Shown: positions 1 through 6,296 of the stretch, one piece after another
How positions within the stretch are numbered: position 1 is the first letter of the stretch
Layout: every line of letters begins with the position of its first letter
NCBI GenBank assembly: GCA_007118445.1
Contig: SKRP01000265.1
Location: 1-8,590 of the forward strand
Direction of reading: 5' to 3'
Origin: Natronohydrobacter sp.
GTDB taxonomy: Bacteria; Pseudomonadota; Alphaproteobacteria; Rhodobacterales; Rhodobacteraceae
Length of the DNA stretch: 8,590 bases
The notes under the pieces: generated by a model
Seen by the model: the letters and a program-made list of their open reading frames with translations, nothing else
Told to the model about the DNA's origin: nothing
Database searches by the model: none
Program-made: the position numbers and the translations under genes

Positions 1-1
1 C

Positions 2-1045
2 TCAGCCATCCTCGGGCCCTTCGCTCAGGATCGCCAGAACATGCGCATCGGCGGGCAGGTCCAGCCCCGCAACCAGCGCTGCCAGCCCCGCCGCACCCGA
101 AGGCGTCGTCGGCAAACCATGCTCGGCGAGCAATTCGGCGGCCCGCCGGGCATCGGCCTCGCTGATCGTCACAAAGACATCCGCATCCCGCGCCAGACCA
201 GTCAGGGCAATCATCGACGCGGCCTTGCAATCGAGCCTGCCCATGCAGGAGGCAGGGCCGGAGGTTTCGACCACTTGCCCCGCGCGAATACCCTCCATCA
301 AGGCCGGGGCCGCTTCGGGCTCCACGATGATGATCTGCGGGCCGTCCCCCCAGACAAGGCGCGCATGGGCCGCGACCGCCGCCGCCAGCCCGCCGACCCC
401 TGCTTGCAACAGGATATGGCTGGGCACCGTGTCGATCTGCATGGCGACCTCAGCCGCCAGTTGCAGATAGCCTTCCATCACGCGCAACGGCAATTCGGTA
501 TATCCGGGCCATGAACTGTCGGATAAAAGCGTCCAGCCCTGCGCCTCGGCCGCATCGGCTGCGGCCTTCATGCTGGCCTCGTAATCCGCCCCGGCGCGGA
601 TGACTTCGGCCCCCTTGGCACGCAGGCGGTCGGCGAATGGGTCCGGCACAGTGGCCGAGAGGTAGATCACCGCCCGCGCGCCGAACAGGCGCGCACCTGC
701 CGCCACTGACAGCCCGTGATTGCCCGCACTGGCCGTCACATAGACGCGCCCCATCAACGCATGACACAGGTCAGCGCCTGCACATGCAGCGGCTTCGCGC
801 GCGATGGCATGTGCGGCGCCGAGCGCCTTGAAACTGCCCAACCCCATGCGCTGGCGTTCATCTTTCACGCTGACGCGCGTGACCCCTGATACCGCCGCAA
901 GTGCTGGCATGTCGCGCAATGGTGTCGGGGCATGTGCAGGGCAGCCGGACAAAAGCGCAGTCACTTCGCCTGCATCCGCGAGAGGGGCCAGCCCAGCCGC
1001 TGGTAATCCATGTCCACGCCAGGGATTTGTCAAATGTTGCAGCAT
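2..1045 (-). CDS. dpaL: Diaminopropionate ammonia-lyase-like PLP enzyme
   Basis: Predicted cytosolic fold-type II (tryptophan synthase beta-like) PLP enzyme of 347 aa. DpaL converts 2,3-diaminopropionate to pyruvate and two ammonia. Visible motifs: KDE at 61-63, then GLGSFKALGA with the likely Schiff-base lysine K73; SAGNHG at 106-111, which would hold the substrate carboxylate; and the glycine-rich phosphate-binding loop QAGVGG at 214-219. The SxWxGY stretch near 177-182 is typical of the DpaL branch rather than of threonine dehydratases. It is shorter than the E. coli enzyme (about 400 aa) but appears complete, with its stop at 2-4. The ATG is chosen because an AGGA lies 6 nt upstream (1052-1055, minus strand). 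It diverges from an Lrp-type regulator, which probably controls it. Family membership is strong; the exact substrate is less certain, and a related hydroxy-amino-acid ammonia-lyase is the main alternative. Confidence 0.72.
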   Translation of the reverse strand: MLQHLTNPWRGHGLPAAGLAPLADAGEVTALLSGCPAHAPTPLRDMPALAAVSGVTRVSVKDERQRMGLGSFKALGAAHAIAREAAACAGADLCHALMGRVYVTASAGNHGLSVAAGARLFGARAVIYLSATVPDPFADRLRAKGAEVIRAGADYEASMKAAADAAEAQGWTLLSDSSWPGYTELPLRVMEGYLQLAAEVAMQIDTVPSHILLQAGVGGLAAAVAAHARLVWGDGPQIIIVEPEAAPALMEGIRAGQVVETSGPASCMGRLDCKAASMIALTGLARDADVFVTISEADARRAAELLAEHGLPTTPSGAAGLAALVAGLDLPADAHVLAILSEGPEDG

Positions 1046-1074
1046 TCCTGATCCTGTTCTGTCTGGTCACACTC

Positions 1075-1145
1075 TATCGCAAATGCCGACAAGGGAGCCG
1101 GAAAAAACAAAATGCTCTGCGCCTGATTTCAGATGCATTGCGATA
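1075..1145. promoter_or_regulatory. Paired inverted 8-bp sites in the dpaL/Lrp intergenic region
   Basis: TATCGCAA at 1075-1082 and its exact reverse complement TTGCGATA at 1138-1145 are centred 63 bp apart, six turns of B-DNA. A further TATCGCC lies at 1176-1182. Lrp-family octamers bind helically phased sites and wrap DNA, so these are candidate operators for the divergent regulator. The repeats are seen directly; the operator role is inferred. Confidence 0.4.
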
Positions 1146-1188
1146 ATTCAGGCCGACTTTCGGAACAATCCACGCTATCGCCTTCCCT

Positions 1189-1209
1189 ATAGGCCGGATT
1201 TCCGCCTAT
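1189..1209. promoter_or_regulatory. Dyad just upstream of the Lrp-type regulator start
   Basis: ATAGGC at 1189-1194 and GCCTAT at 1204-1209 form a dyad that continues inward through GGA (1196-1198) and TCC (1201-1203), with one unpaired C at 1195. It ends 8 bp before the regulator ATG and so covers its translation start region. Such a position suits an autorepression site, by inference. It could alternatively act as an RNA hairpin. Confidence 0.4.
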
Positions 1210-1217
1210 CTACTGGG

Positions 1218-1694
1218 ATGGATAGATTCGATGCTTACATTCTGAACATCCTGCAAGAAAACGCCCGCACCACGGCCGAGGCGATGTCGCATCAGGTCGG
1301 ATTGTCGCCAGATGCCTGCCGCAAGCGCATGGCGCGGCTGCGAGGCTCCGGGATCATCAAGGCCGAAATCGCGGTTCTTGATCCCGTCAGTGTCGGGCGC
1401 GGACTGAGCCTGATTGTCGAAGTGAGTTTGCAAAACGAACGCAAGGCCGACCTGGACCGCTTCAAGACCGCAATGCAGGCCGCGCCCGAGGTCATGCAAT
1501 GCTATTATGTGACCGGAAATGCTGATTTCATCCTGATCCTGTCAGCCCGCGACATGGCAGATTTCGAAGCTTTCACCCGCCGCCATTTCTTTGCAGAGGA
1601 CAATGTGCTGCGCTTCCGCACCAGCGCGGTTATGGATAGCGTCAAGACGGGTTTCGCGGTGCCCGTTGACGCGGATTTGGCCCGCACGAAATAG
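1218..1694 (+). CDS. Lrp/AsnC-family transcriptional regulator
   Basis: A 158-aa protein of the usual family length. The N-terminal winged helix-turn-helix covers about residues 1-60: it opens MDRFDAYILNILQENAR, and the recognition helix lies around 30-42 (SPDACRKRMARLR). The C-terminal RAM ligand-binding and oligomerisation domain spans about 65-150 and contains the typical VTGNADFIL turn near 98-106. The frame is open far upstream (to 804), but that extension runs antisense through dpaL and lacks family similarity. The ATG at 1218 matches the normal AsnC start. No strong ribosome-binding site precedes it; only GGG abuts the ATG. Being divergent from dpaL, it probably senses an amino acid and controls that gene and itself. 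Confidence 0.88.
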   Translation: MDRFDAYILNILQENARTTAEAMSHQVGLSPDACRKRMARLRGSGIIKAEIAVLDPVSVGRGLSLIVEVSLQNERKADLDRFKTAMQAAPEVMQCYYVTGNADFILILSARDMADFEAFTRRHFFAEDNVLRFRTSAVMDSVKTGFAVPVDADLARTK

Positions 1695-1757
1695 GCATCG
1701 CTGTGCGGCGTCGCCATTGTCGCTCGGAGTTGCCCATTGGGCGCACTCATGGCTCAC

Positions 1758-1827
1758 CCCGCGCGCTCATGCCCTCCGCGCAGGCCAGACGAACCTTCTT
1801 GTAAAGCTCCAGGGTATGGATCTCCCC
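1758..1827 (-). pseudogene. istA: istA N-terminal fragment
   Basis: Read on the minus strand, codons from about 1827 down to 1758 give IHTLELYKKVRLACAEGMS followed by AR. This resembles the start of IS21-type IstA transposases (pattern LYxKVRxAxxxEGMSxRxAAR). The similarity then stops, and the frame terminates at 1748-1750. No in-frame ATG or GTG precedes it. A GTG lies one base out of frame in the G run at 1824-1829, so a single-base deletion there could explain the lost start. It is too short to function. The assignment rests on pattern memory only. Confidence 0.5.
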
Positions 1828-1856
1828 ACCTTGCCCGCTGACGCAAGAAGGGAAAA

Positions 1857-1926
1857 GTGGCAGGATTTTACTCCGCCCGCAGCGAGACCATCCCGCCGCT
1901 ACCGTGGCCTGATTTTGCACCGCCGC
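1857..1926. repeat. Imperfect direct repeat, IS21-type terminal repeats
   Basis: GTGGCAGGATTTTACTCCGC begins at 1857 and GTGGCCTGATTTTGCACCGC begins at 1904. The two units are about 23-24 bp, differ at a few positions, and are offset by 47 bp. IS21-family ends carry several such repeats as transposase-binding sites. They lie directly outside the istA fragment. Confidence 0.55.
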
Positions 1927-1940
1927 TCTGAGGGTTGGCT

Positions 1941-1967
1941 GACGTGCGGCTCTGGGCCGGGCACGTC
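1941..1967. other. Bulged hairpin downstream of the permease gene
   Basis: GACGTG/CACGTC outer arms with an inner CGGC/GCCG stem, a 2-nt bulge and a 5-nt loop give about 10 paired bases. It sits roughly 155 nt beyond the permease stop. No T tract follows on either strand, so it is at best a factor-dependent or processing signal. Apart from this hairpin and the IS remnant, I see nothing convincing between 1695 and 2120; codon patterns there do not support a gene. Confidence 0.25.
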
Positions 1968-2120
1968 GTTCCTGTCGTCACCCTCGCATCGGGCGGAGCG
2001 CAGTCATTCGGTGGAATCGGTGGTTCAGGTGACAACAGCCATACTCGCCTTTCAAGGCAGCAGATGACAGCTATCGTCAACATTCTCCGCACTATCTCGC
2101 AGAAGCGGATCAGGTCCAGG

Positions 2121-3785
2121 CTACCGGTTCATGGCGCGGCTGAGGATGATCACGGGTAATATGCCCACCGCGACGATCAGCAGCGCCGAAGTTGATGCTT
2201 CTTCAAGTCGTCCGTCCTGTGCCAGCCGGAAGGTGCGGATGGCCAGCGTGTCGAAATTGAAGGGCCGCAGGATGATGGTCGCGGGCAATTCCTTCATCAC
2301 ATCGGCAAAGACGAAGATGGCCGCTGCCAGCACGCCGCGGCGCAACAGCGGCACATGGACGCGCATCAGCACGCCCGACGGACCTTCGCCCAGGTTGCGC
2401 GCGGCGTCATCCATGCTGGGCGGGATGCGCTGAAAGGCCGTGTCGACAGTCTTGAGCGCGACGGCCAGATAGCGCACCACATAGGCAAACAGCAGCGCGA
2501 CAATGGTGCCGCTGAGCAGGAGCCCCGTTGAGATGCCGAATTGCGCACGCATGAAGCTGTCGACTGTGTTGTCGAAAAAACCCAAGGGCGTAAGCACGCC
2601 CACAGCGATCACAGCGCCCGGCATCGCATAACCCATCGAGGCCGCCTGCATCGCCGCACTGATTGCCATGCCACCTTGCTGGCGGCGCGCATAACTGAGG
2701 AAAATCGCGAGGCAGATCAGGATCAGGGCTGCCGCACCTGCCAGTGTGATGCTGTTGCGGATGAAAGCGAAGAAGCGCGGCCCCCAGAACGGGTCACCTG
2801 CGATGATCGACAGGCGCAGCAATTCACCTGCAGGCAGCAGGAACCCGAGCAGCACCGGGACCGCACAGACCACAGCAGCCAGTAATGCTTGCCCATGGCC
2901 AAGGGGAATCCGTTTGAGCGCACGCGAGCGTCCACCGCGATTGCTGTCGAAACGTCTGCTGCCGCGAATGATACGCTCGATCAGAAAGGCAGTGGTCACA
3001 AAACACACAAGCAGCGCGGCCAACTGTGAGGCCGCCACTGGCGAGCCGCGCCCGAACCATGTCCGGAAAATCCCCGTGGTCATGGTCTGCACACCCAGAT
3101 GCACCATCGCGCCATATTCGGCCAGTGTTTCCATCGCGACAAAAGCAGCACCGGCAGCAATGGCAGGCCAGGCCATGGGCAGCGCGACAGACCGGAACGC
3201 GCGCGCACGACTATGCCCCAATGCGCGGGCCGAATCCATCATGTCTTGCGACTGGCCAAGGAAGGCCGCGCGCGAGAGCAGATAGACATAAGGGTAAAGC
3301 ACCAGCGCCATCAGCATGATGGCACCGGGCAGCGAGGCCATTTGCGGAAACCAGTAATCGCCGCGCCCCCAGCCGAACAACTCGCGCAGCCAGGTCTGGA
3401 CGGGCCCCCAATAACTGAGCCGGTCAAAATAGACATAGGCGATCACATAGGCGGGCATCGCCATGGGCAGCATCAGCGCCCATTCGAAAACGCGCCGCCC
3501 CGGAAAGTCATAGGCTGCCACCAGCCACCCCGTCGTTACCCCGATCAGCACAGCGAGGGTCAGAACCCCGCCCACCATGATCAGGGAATTCTGCACATAA
3601 AGCGGCAGCACTGTCCCGGCGATCTGCGCCCAGATCCCGTCCGAAGGCACAAAAACCCGGCTGAGAACTGTCACGATCGGCAGCAGGATGACGGCGATGA
3701 TCAGGACCGCCACACTGGTCCATGGCGAGGTGCGCCACCTCTTCAGGCCGGTTTGGTGTGGCTGCAGGTCGAGGGACGAGGTCAT
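2121..3785 (-). CDS. fbpB: Ferric iron ABC transporter permease (fused, FbpB type)
   Basis: Inner-membrane permease of 554 aa with two tandem binding-protein-dependent transport domains, the usual size for FbpB/SfuB-type iron transporters. About 11-12 hydrophobic segments are visible, the first near residues 24-43. Each half has the cytoplasmic EAA loop that docks the ATPase: residues 184-209 (DSARALG... then LPMAWPAI) and 460-484 (DAARNLGEGP... then VPLLRRGV). It would move Fe3+ delivered by the periplasmic protein encoded divergently at 3958-4968. No ATPase gene adjoins it in the window; downstream is an IS21 remnant. The ATG at 3785 has only a weak ribosome-binding site. The family call is firm; iron as substrate is inferred from the partner. 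Confidence 0.9.
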   Translation of the reverse strand: MTSSLDLQPHQTGLKRWRTSPWTSVAVLIIAVILLPIVTVLSRVFVPSDGIWAQIAGTVLPLYVQNSLIMVGGVLTLAVLIGVTTGWLVAAYDFPGRRVFEWALMLPMAMPAYVIAYVYFDRLSYWGPVQTWLRELFGWGRGDYWFPQMASLPGAIMLMALVLYPYVYLLSRAAFLGQSQDMMDSARALGHSRARAFRSVALPMAWPAIAAGAAFVAMETLAEYGAMVHLGVQTMTTGIFRTWFGRGSPVAASQLAALLVCFVTTAFLIERIIRGSRRFDSNRGGRSRALKRIPLGHGQALLAAVVCAVPVLLGFLLPAGELLRLSIIAGDPFWGPRFFAFIRNSITLAGAAALILICLAIFLSYARRQQGGMAISAAMQAASMGYAMPGAVIAVGVLTPLGFFDNTVDSFMRAQFGISTGLLLSGTIVALLFAYVVRYLAVALKTVDTAFQRIPPSMDDAARNLGEGPSGVLMRVHVPLLRRGVLAAAIFVFADVMKELPATIILRPFNFDTLAIRTFRLAQDGRLEEASTSALLIVAVGILPVIILSRAMNR

Positions 3786-3957
3786 GAGAGGCTTTCAAAC
3801 TATGATAGATTGTCCTTACGAATTGTTGAGCGTTCTTGTCAACCACTTGGAAATGCGTTAACTGGTGCGCGAGGCAGGCATATCCCTGCCTGATCCGCCA
3901 ACCCAGAGGGCGTGCTGCGCCCCAGGCAGGCAAGACACACTCAAAAGGAGTCTTTCC
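3786..3957. promoter_or_regulatory. Divergent fbpB/fbpA control region
   Basis: This 172-bp spacer must hold both promoters. The minus strand has a consensus -35 hexamer TTGACA (3842-3837), but only a poor -10 (TAAGGA, 18 bp on). The plus strand has TTGTCA (3836-3841) with a poor TAACTG-like -10. I see no Irr palindrome of the kind found at 6402 and no clear Fur box. Promoter positions are therefore tentative. Confidence 0.35.
3872..3891 (+). promoter_or_regulatory. Perfect hairpin in the fbpA leader
   Basis: AGGCAGG (3872-3878), loop CATATC, then CCTGCCT (3885-3891): a perfect 7-bp G/C-rich stem. It lies 66 nt before the fbpA ATG, in the likely 5' untranslated region. No T run follows, so it is not a typical terminator. 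It could stabilise the mRNA or be a protein-binding dyad. Confidence 0.4.
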
Positions 3958-4968
3958 ATGTTTCGAGTCGCAGCTGTCTCGACCCTCGCGCTGAGCGTCG
4001 CGCTTCCGGCCTTTGCAGATGAAGTCAATCTGTTCTCGTCGCGCCACTATGACACCGATTATGCCATCTTCGAGGCTTTCACCGAGGCGACCGGGATCAC
4101 CGTGAACCTGATCGAAGCCTCTGGCGACGAACTGGTCGCCCGGATCGAGGCAGAGGGCGTGAACAGCCCCGCCGATGTGTTCTGGACTGTCGATGCAGGC
4201 CGTCTGCATATGGCGGTCGCGCGTGATCTGTTCCAGCCTGTGCAAAGCGCCGTGCTGGAAGAGCGGGTGCCCGCAGACATGCGCCACCCTGATGGTCTGT
4301 TCTTCGGCGTGACCACGCGCGCCCGCGTGATCTACTACAATGTCGAAAACGGACGCCCGGAAAACGTGAACACTTACGAAGATCTGGCTGACCCTGATCT
4401 GGGCCTGACCGTGTGCCTGCGCACCTCCTCGAATATCTACAACCTGTCGCTGATGGCCGAGATGATCAAGGTGCATGGCGAAGAGGGGGCCGAGGAATGG
4501 GCGCGCGGCTTCCTTGACAATCTGGCACGTCGGCCGCAGGGCGGGGATACGGACCAGATCCGCGGCGTTGCGGCTGGTGAATGCGATCTGGCCGTGGCCA
4601 ACAGCTACTATTGGGGCCGGTTGCAGACCTCGCAGAACCCGGCTGACCGCGAAGCGGCTGCGCGCGTGCTGCCCATCTTCCCCAATCAGGATGATCGTGG
4701 CACACATGTGAACATCTCTGGCATGGGCGTTCTGGCAAATGCGCCGAACCCAGAGAATGCTGTGGCGCTGATTGAATTCATGACCTCGCCCACGGTTCAG
4801 TCGATCCTGGCCGATCAGAACAATGAATGGCCCGTTGTAGAAGACGTGACCGTCACCGGTCCGATGCGCGACTGGGCCGATTTCACCCGCAGCGACACCA
4901 ACAAGGCTGTCTACGGGTCGAACCAGGCCGCAGCGATCAGCGTCTGGGACCGGGTCGGCTTCCCCTGA
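3958..4968 (+). CDS. fbpA: Periplasmic Fe(III)-binding protein (FutA/FbpA family)
   Basis: Solute-binding protein of 336 aa that captures ferric iron in the periplasm for the permease encoded divergently. A signal peptide covers residues 1-20 (MFRVAAVST..., cleavage after AFA, mature start DEVNLFSSRH). The mature start SSRHYDTD and the later SSNIYN and NSYYWG segments match FutA-type proteins; probable iron ligands are H30, Y31, Y161, Y217 and Y218. The ATG at 3958 is favoured by an excellent AAGGAG at 3945-3950, 7 nt upstream, and by the signal peptide; the frame is open further 5' but without either. It is followed by a terminator-like hairpin, so it is probably monocistronic. Confidence 0.92.
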   Translation: MFRVAAVSTLALSVALPAFADEVNLFSSRHYDTDYAIFEAFTEATGITVNLIEASGDELVARIEAEGVNSPADVFWTVDAGRLHMAVARDLFQPVQSAVLEERVPADMRHPDGLFFGVTTRARVIYYNVENGRPENVNTYEDLADPDLGLTVCLRTSSNIYNLSLMAEMIKVHGEEGAEEWARGFLDNLARRPQGGDTDQIRGVAAGECDLAVANSYYWGRLQTSQNPADREAAARVLPIFPNQDDRGTHVNISGMGVLANAPNPENAVALIEFMTSPTVQSILADQNNEWPVVEDVTVTGPMRDWADFTRSDTNKAVYGSNQAAAISVWDRVGFP

Positions 4969-4996
4969 TCGCAGCTTCGATGAATTGAGCAGTCAG

Positions 4997-5023
4997 AGGC
5001 CAGCGCTGCGGTGCTGGCCTTTC
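4997..5023 (+). terminator. Likely intrinsic terminator of fbpA
   Basis: AGGCCAGC (4997-5004) pairs perfectly with GCTGGCCT (5013-5020) around an 8-nt loop, followed by a short TTC. It begins 28 nt after the fbpA stop. The T tract is weak, so termination may be partial. Confidence 0.55.
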
Positions 5024-5107
5024 AGCCACAAACGCGCGGTGCCGGGCAGGTTCAGCCTGAGCGATAGCCCCCTGGCACGTGCGATCCTGTGCAAGCGCGC
5101 GTTTCGG

Positions 5108-5129
5108 CATCGGGGCGGATGCGCCGATG
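5108..5129. other. Hairpin in the fbpA-hemP gap
   Basis: CATCGG (5108-5113) and CCGATG (5124-5129) pair, with a further GC/GC pair inside after one mismatch. No T tract follows. Between 5024 and 5180 this is the only structure I see; no gene is supported there. Confidence 0.25.
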
Positions 5130-5182
5130 TGAACCTGCGACTGTGTTGCACCAATTGAGCAATATTCCCCGCATGCGTCAGA

Positions 5183-5215
5183 TTGACAAAACCGAGTGTT
5201 TCTGTCAGTTACTAT
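5183..5215 (+). promoter_or_regulatory. hemP promoter/operator with conserved motif
   Basis: TTGACA (5183-5188) is a consensus -35 element. Sixteen bases from its first T begins TTTCTGTCAGTTA (5199-5211), followed by CTAT. The same arrangement occurs upstream of the FEA1-like gene (minus strand 8286-8254) with no gaps. The site also contains a 24-bp dyad (5184-5207), TGACAAAACC / GTTTCTGTCA around GAGT, with 8 of 10 pairs. The exact -10 is uncertain: AGTTAC at 18-bp spacing or TACTAT at 21 bp. An iron-responsive operator is inferred. Confidence 0.5.
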
Positions 5216-5280
5216 TCAATGCCTAGCCAGAACGTCACGTCAGCCCGGCGCATCCAGTACCAGCTCAAGGAGCGCGCCAG

Positions 5281-5343
5281 ATGTGCAAGCCCTCTATTCC
5301 TGCGATCCGACCGGCACCTTGCCAGGGTGGGACATATGCGTGA
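5281..5343 (+). CDS. Possible 20-aa leader peptide overlapping hemP
   Basis: ATG at 5281 is preceded by AAGGAG (5267-5272, 8-nt gap), the best ribosome-binding site in this locus. The frame encodes 20 residues (starts MCKPSIPAIRP, contains two Cys and four Pro) and stops with TGA at 5341-5343. That stop lies just past the hemP ATG (5336), an 8-nt overlap in a different frame. Such an overlap allows translational coupling. I do not recognise the peptide. The alternative is that it is a chance ORF and the AAGGAG is fortuitous. Confidence 0.4.
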   Translation: MCKPSIPAIRPAPCQGGTYA

Positions 5344-5518
5344 AGACCCCCGACGCCTGAGACCCCTTGAGCAATGCAAGGCGCATGCCGCCCACAGCAT
5401 TCCGATGCACCGCGCGCGAAGCCTGACACAGGACGGCACGACAGCCCATATCGATCTGGACGGCCAGATCTACACACTGCGCATCACCCGCGCCGGAAAG
5501 CTGATCCTCACCAAATAA
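5336..5518 (+). CDS. hemP: Haem uptake protein HemP
   Basis: Small protein of 60 aa whose C-terminal 24 residues carry the HemP family signature: AHIDLDGQIYTLRITRAGKL then ILTK at the extreme end. HemP/HmuP peptides accompany haem-uptake loci; in rhizobia and Burkholderia-type bacteria they are reported to activate haem receptor expression. The ATG at 5336 is chosen for AGGGTGG at 5324-5330. An internal ATG at 5405 would give a 37-aa form that still holds the whole conserved part. No TonB receptor or haem ABC genes are in the window. A DUF1289 gene follows after 40 nt and may be cotranscribed. A small ORF overlaps its start. Confidence 0.82.
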   Translation: MREDPRRLRPLEQCKAHAAHSIPMHRARSLTQDGTTAHIDLDGQIYTLRITRAGKLILTK

Positions 5519-5558
5519 CCCAGCCGCCCGCGCATATGCAGGCAAGTCAGGTCAGACC

Positions 5559-5798
5559 ATGAGCAAAATCCCCTCTCCCTGCATCGATGTGTGCAAGTTC
5601 AAGCGCGAAGGCCATTGCATTGGCTGTTCGATGACCAAGGCGCAGAAATCCATGTTCAAGAAGCTGAAAAAAGAAGAACACCAGCATGCCTTTCTGGACA
5701 TGCTGGTGCATCAGCAGAAGGGTCTGGGCAAATACAGCCACTGGGCTGACGCCTACGCCCGACGCTGCGCCAGGAAAGGGGTCAAGTGCCCGATCTAG
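5559..5798 (+). CDS. DUF1289 family cysteine-motif protein
   Basis: A 79-aa basic protein with the DUF1289 signature SPCIDVCKFKREGHCIGC near its start. The cysteines C8, C12, C20 and C23 (spacing C-x3-C-x7-C-x2-C) look like a metal or Fe-S binding site; two more cysteines (C70, C77) lie near the C-terminus. The biochemical function of DUF1289 is not established. It follows hemP by 40 nt in the same direction and converges on dps with only 15 bp between stop codons. The ribosome-binding site is weak (AGGT about 7 nt upstream). The Lys-rich middle segment (KKLKKEEHQH) may bind nucleic acid, which is speculation. Confidence 0.85.
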   Translation: MSKIPSPCIDVCKFKREGHCIGCSMTKAQKSMFKKLKKEEHQHAFLDMLVHQQKGLGKYSHWADAYARRCARKGVKCPI

Positions 5799-5813
5799 GG
5801 CACTGACCGCGCT

Positions 5814-6284
5814 CTAGCCCAGATGCGCGCGTAGCAGCCAGGCGAATTTCTCATGCACCTGCCCGCGTGCGATGGCCAGATCCTGCGTCAGCAGATCGCC
5901 ATGCTCTTCCGCGACAGACGCCACGCCCGCAAGGGTCGCCGCGACCGTTTCCTGGGCCTTGGCAAGTGTCTCGACCATCACTTCGGCTGTCGCATGGCCA
6001 TCATGCTCGCCCACTTTCGAGCGCTTGAGCATTCCGGCCAACTGCCCTTCGGCATGGCCGCCAAGCGCCTTGACGCGCTCGGCCAGATCGTCTTGCGCGG
6101 TGAAGTGATCTTCGTAAATCTTCTGGAACAGGTCGTGCAGCGCCCCGAAGGCCATCCCGGTCACGTTCCAGTGGAAATTCTGCGCCAGCATCGTCGTGAC
6201 AGCGGTTTCTGCAACGGCCTGGTTCAGCGCTTCGCAGATCGCGTCCTTGGCGCTGGGTGTCAATTGTTCTGCGGTCTGGGTCAT
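5814..6284 (-). CDS. dps: Dps family ferritin-like DNA-protection protein
   Basis: A 156-aa protein of the Dps/miniferritin family. It would form a 12-subunit shell that oxidises Fe2+ with peroxide and stores iron. The inter-subunit ferroxidase motif is visible: H38 (in FHWNVTG), H50, D65 and E69 (in DLAERV), with spacing equal to E. coli H51, H63, D78 and E82. The position equivalent to E. coli D67 is Q54 here. The N-terminus is short and has no Lys-rich tail, so strong DNA binding by the tail mode is unlikely. GGGAGG just upstream of the ATG supports the start. Upstream lie an inverted repeat (6297-6326) and an Irr-box-like palindrome (6402-6418), consistent with iron control. Confidence 0.92.
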   Translation of the reverse strand: MTQTAEQLTPSAKDAICEALNQAVAETAVTTMLAQNFHWNVTGMAFGALHDLFQKIYEDHFTAQDDLAERVKALGGHAEGQLAGMLKRSKVGEHDGHATAEVMVETLAKAQETVAATLAGVASVAEEHGDLLTQDLAIARGQVHEKFAWLLRAHLG

Positions 6285-6296
6285 GACCCTCCCTTT

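Larger units (their letters stand above)
1755..1930 (-). mobile_element. Decayed end of an IS21-family insertion sequence
   Basis: The minus strand carries an istA N-terminal fragment (about 1758-1827). Upstream of it are two copies of a terminal-type repeat (1857-1880 and 1904-1926), the arrangement found at IS21-family ends. The rest of istA and all of istB are absent, so only one end remains. The outer border was not determined, because no clear TG...CA end or target duplication is visible. It lies between the Lrp gene and the permease gene and may record a past rearrangement. Confidence 0.55.

Noticed and set aside
804..1217. Upstream extension of the Lrp-type regulator frame
   Set aside because: It runs antisense through dpaL and has no family similarity; the typical AsnC N-terminus begins exactly at 1218.
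1591..2067. Plus-strand open frame of 158 codons after the Lrp gene
   Set aside because: It overlaps the Lrp gene end and the IS21 remnant in the wrong frame; no protein family resemblance.
3786..3957. Irr, Fur or shared-motif site in the fbpA/fbpB spacer
   Set aside because: Only partial resemblance (TTCTTGTCAAC to the hemP motif) with the wrong spacing to any TTGAC block; not enough to call.
3508..4707. Long minus-strand open frame of 399 codons
   Set aside because: It crosses the divergent promoter region and lies antisense to fbpA, whose signal peptide, ligand residues and ribosome-binding site are clear.
5183..5335. TTG-initiated N-terminal extension of hemP to 111 aa
   Set aside because: It would start inside the TTGACA promoter element and makes the protein far longer than HemP relatives.
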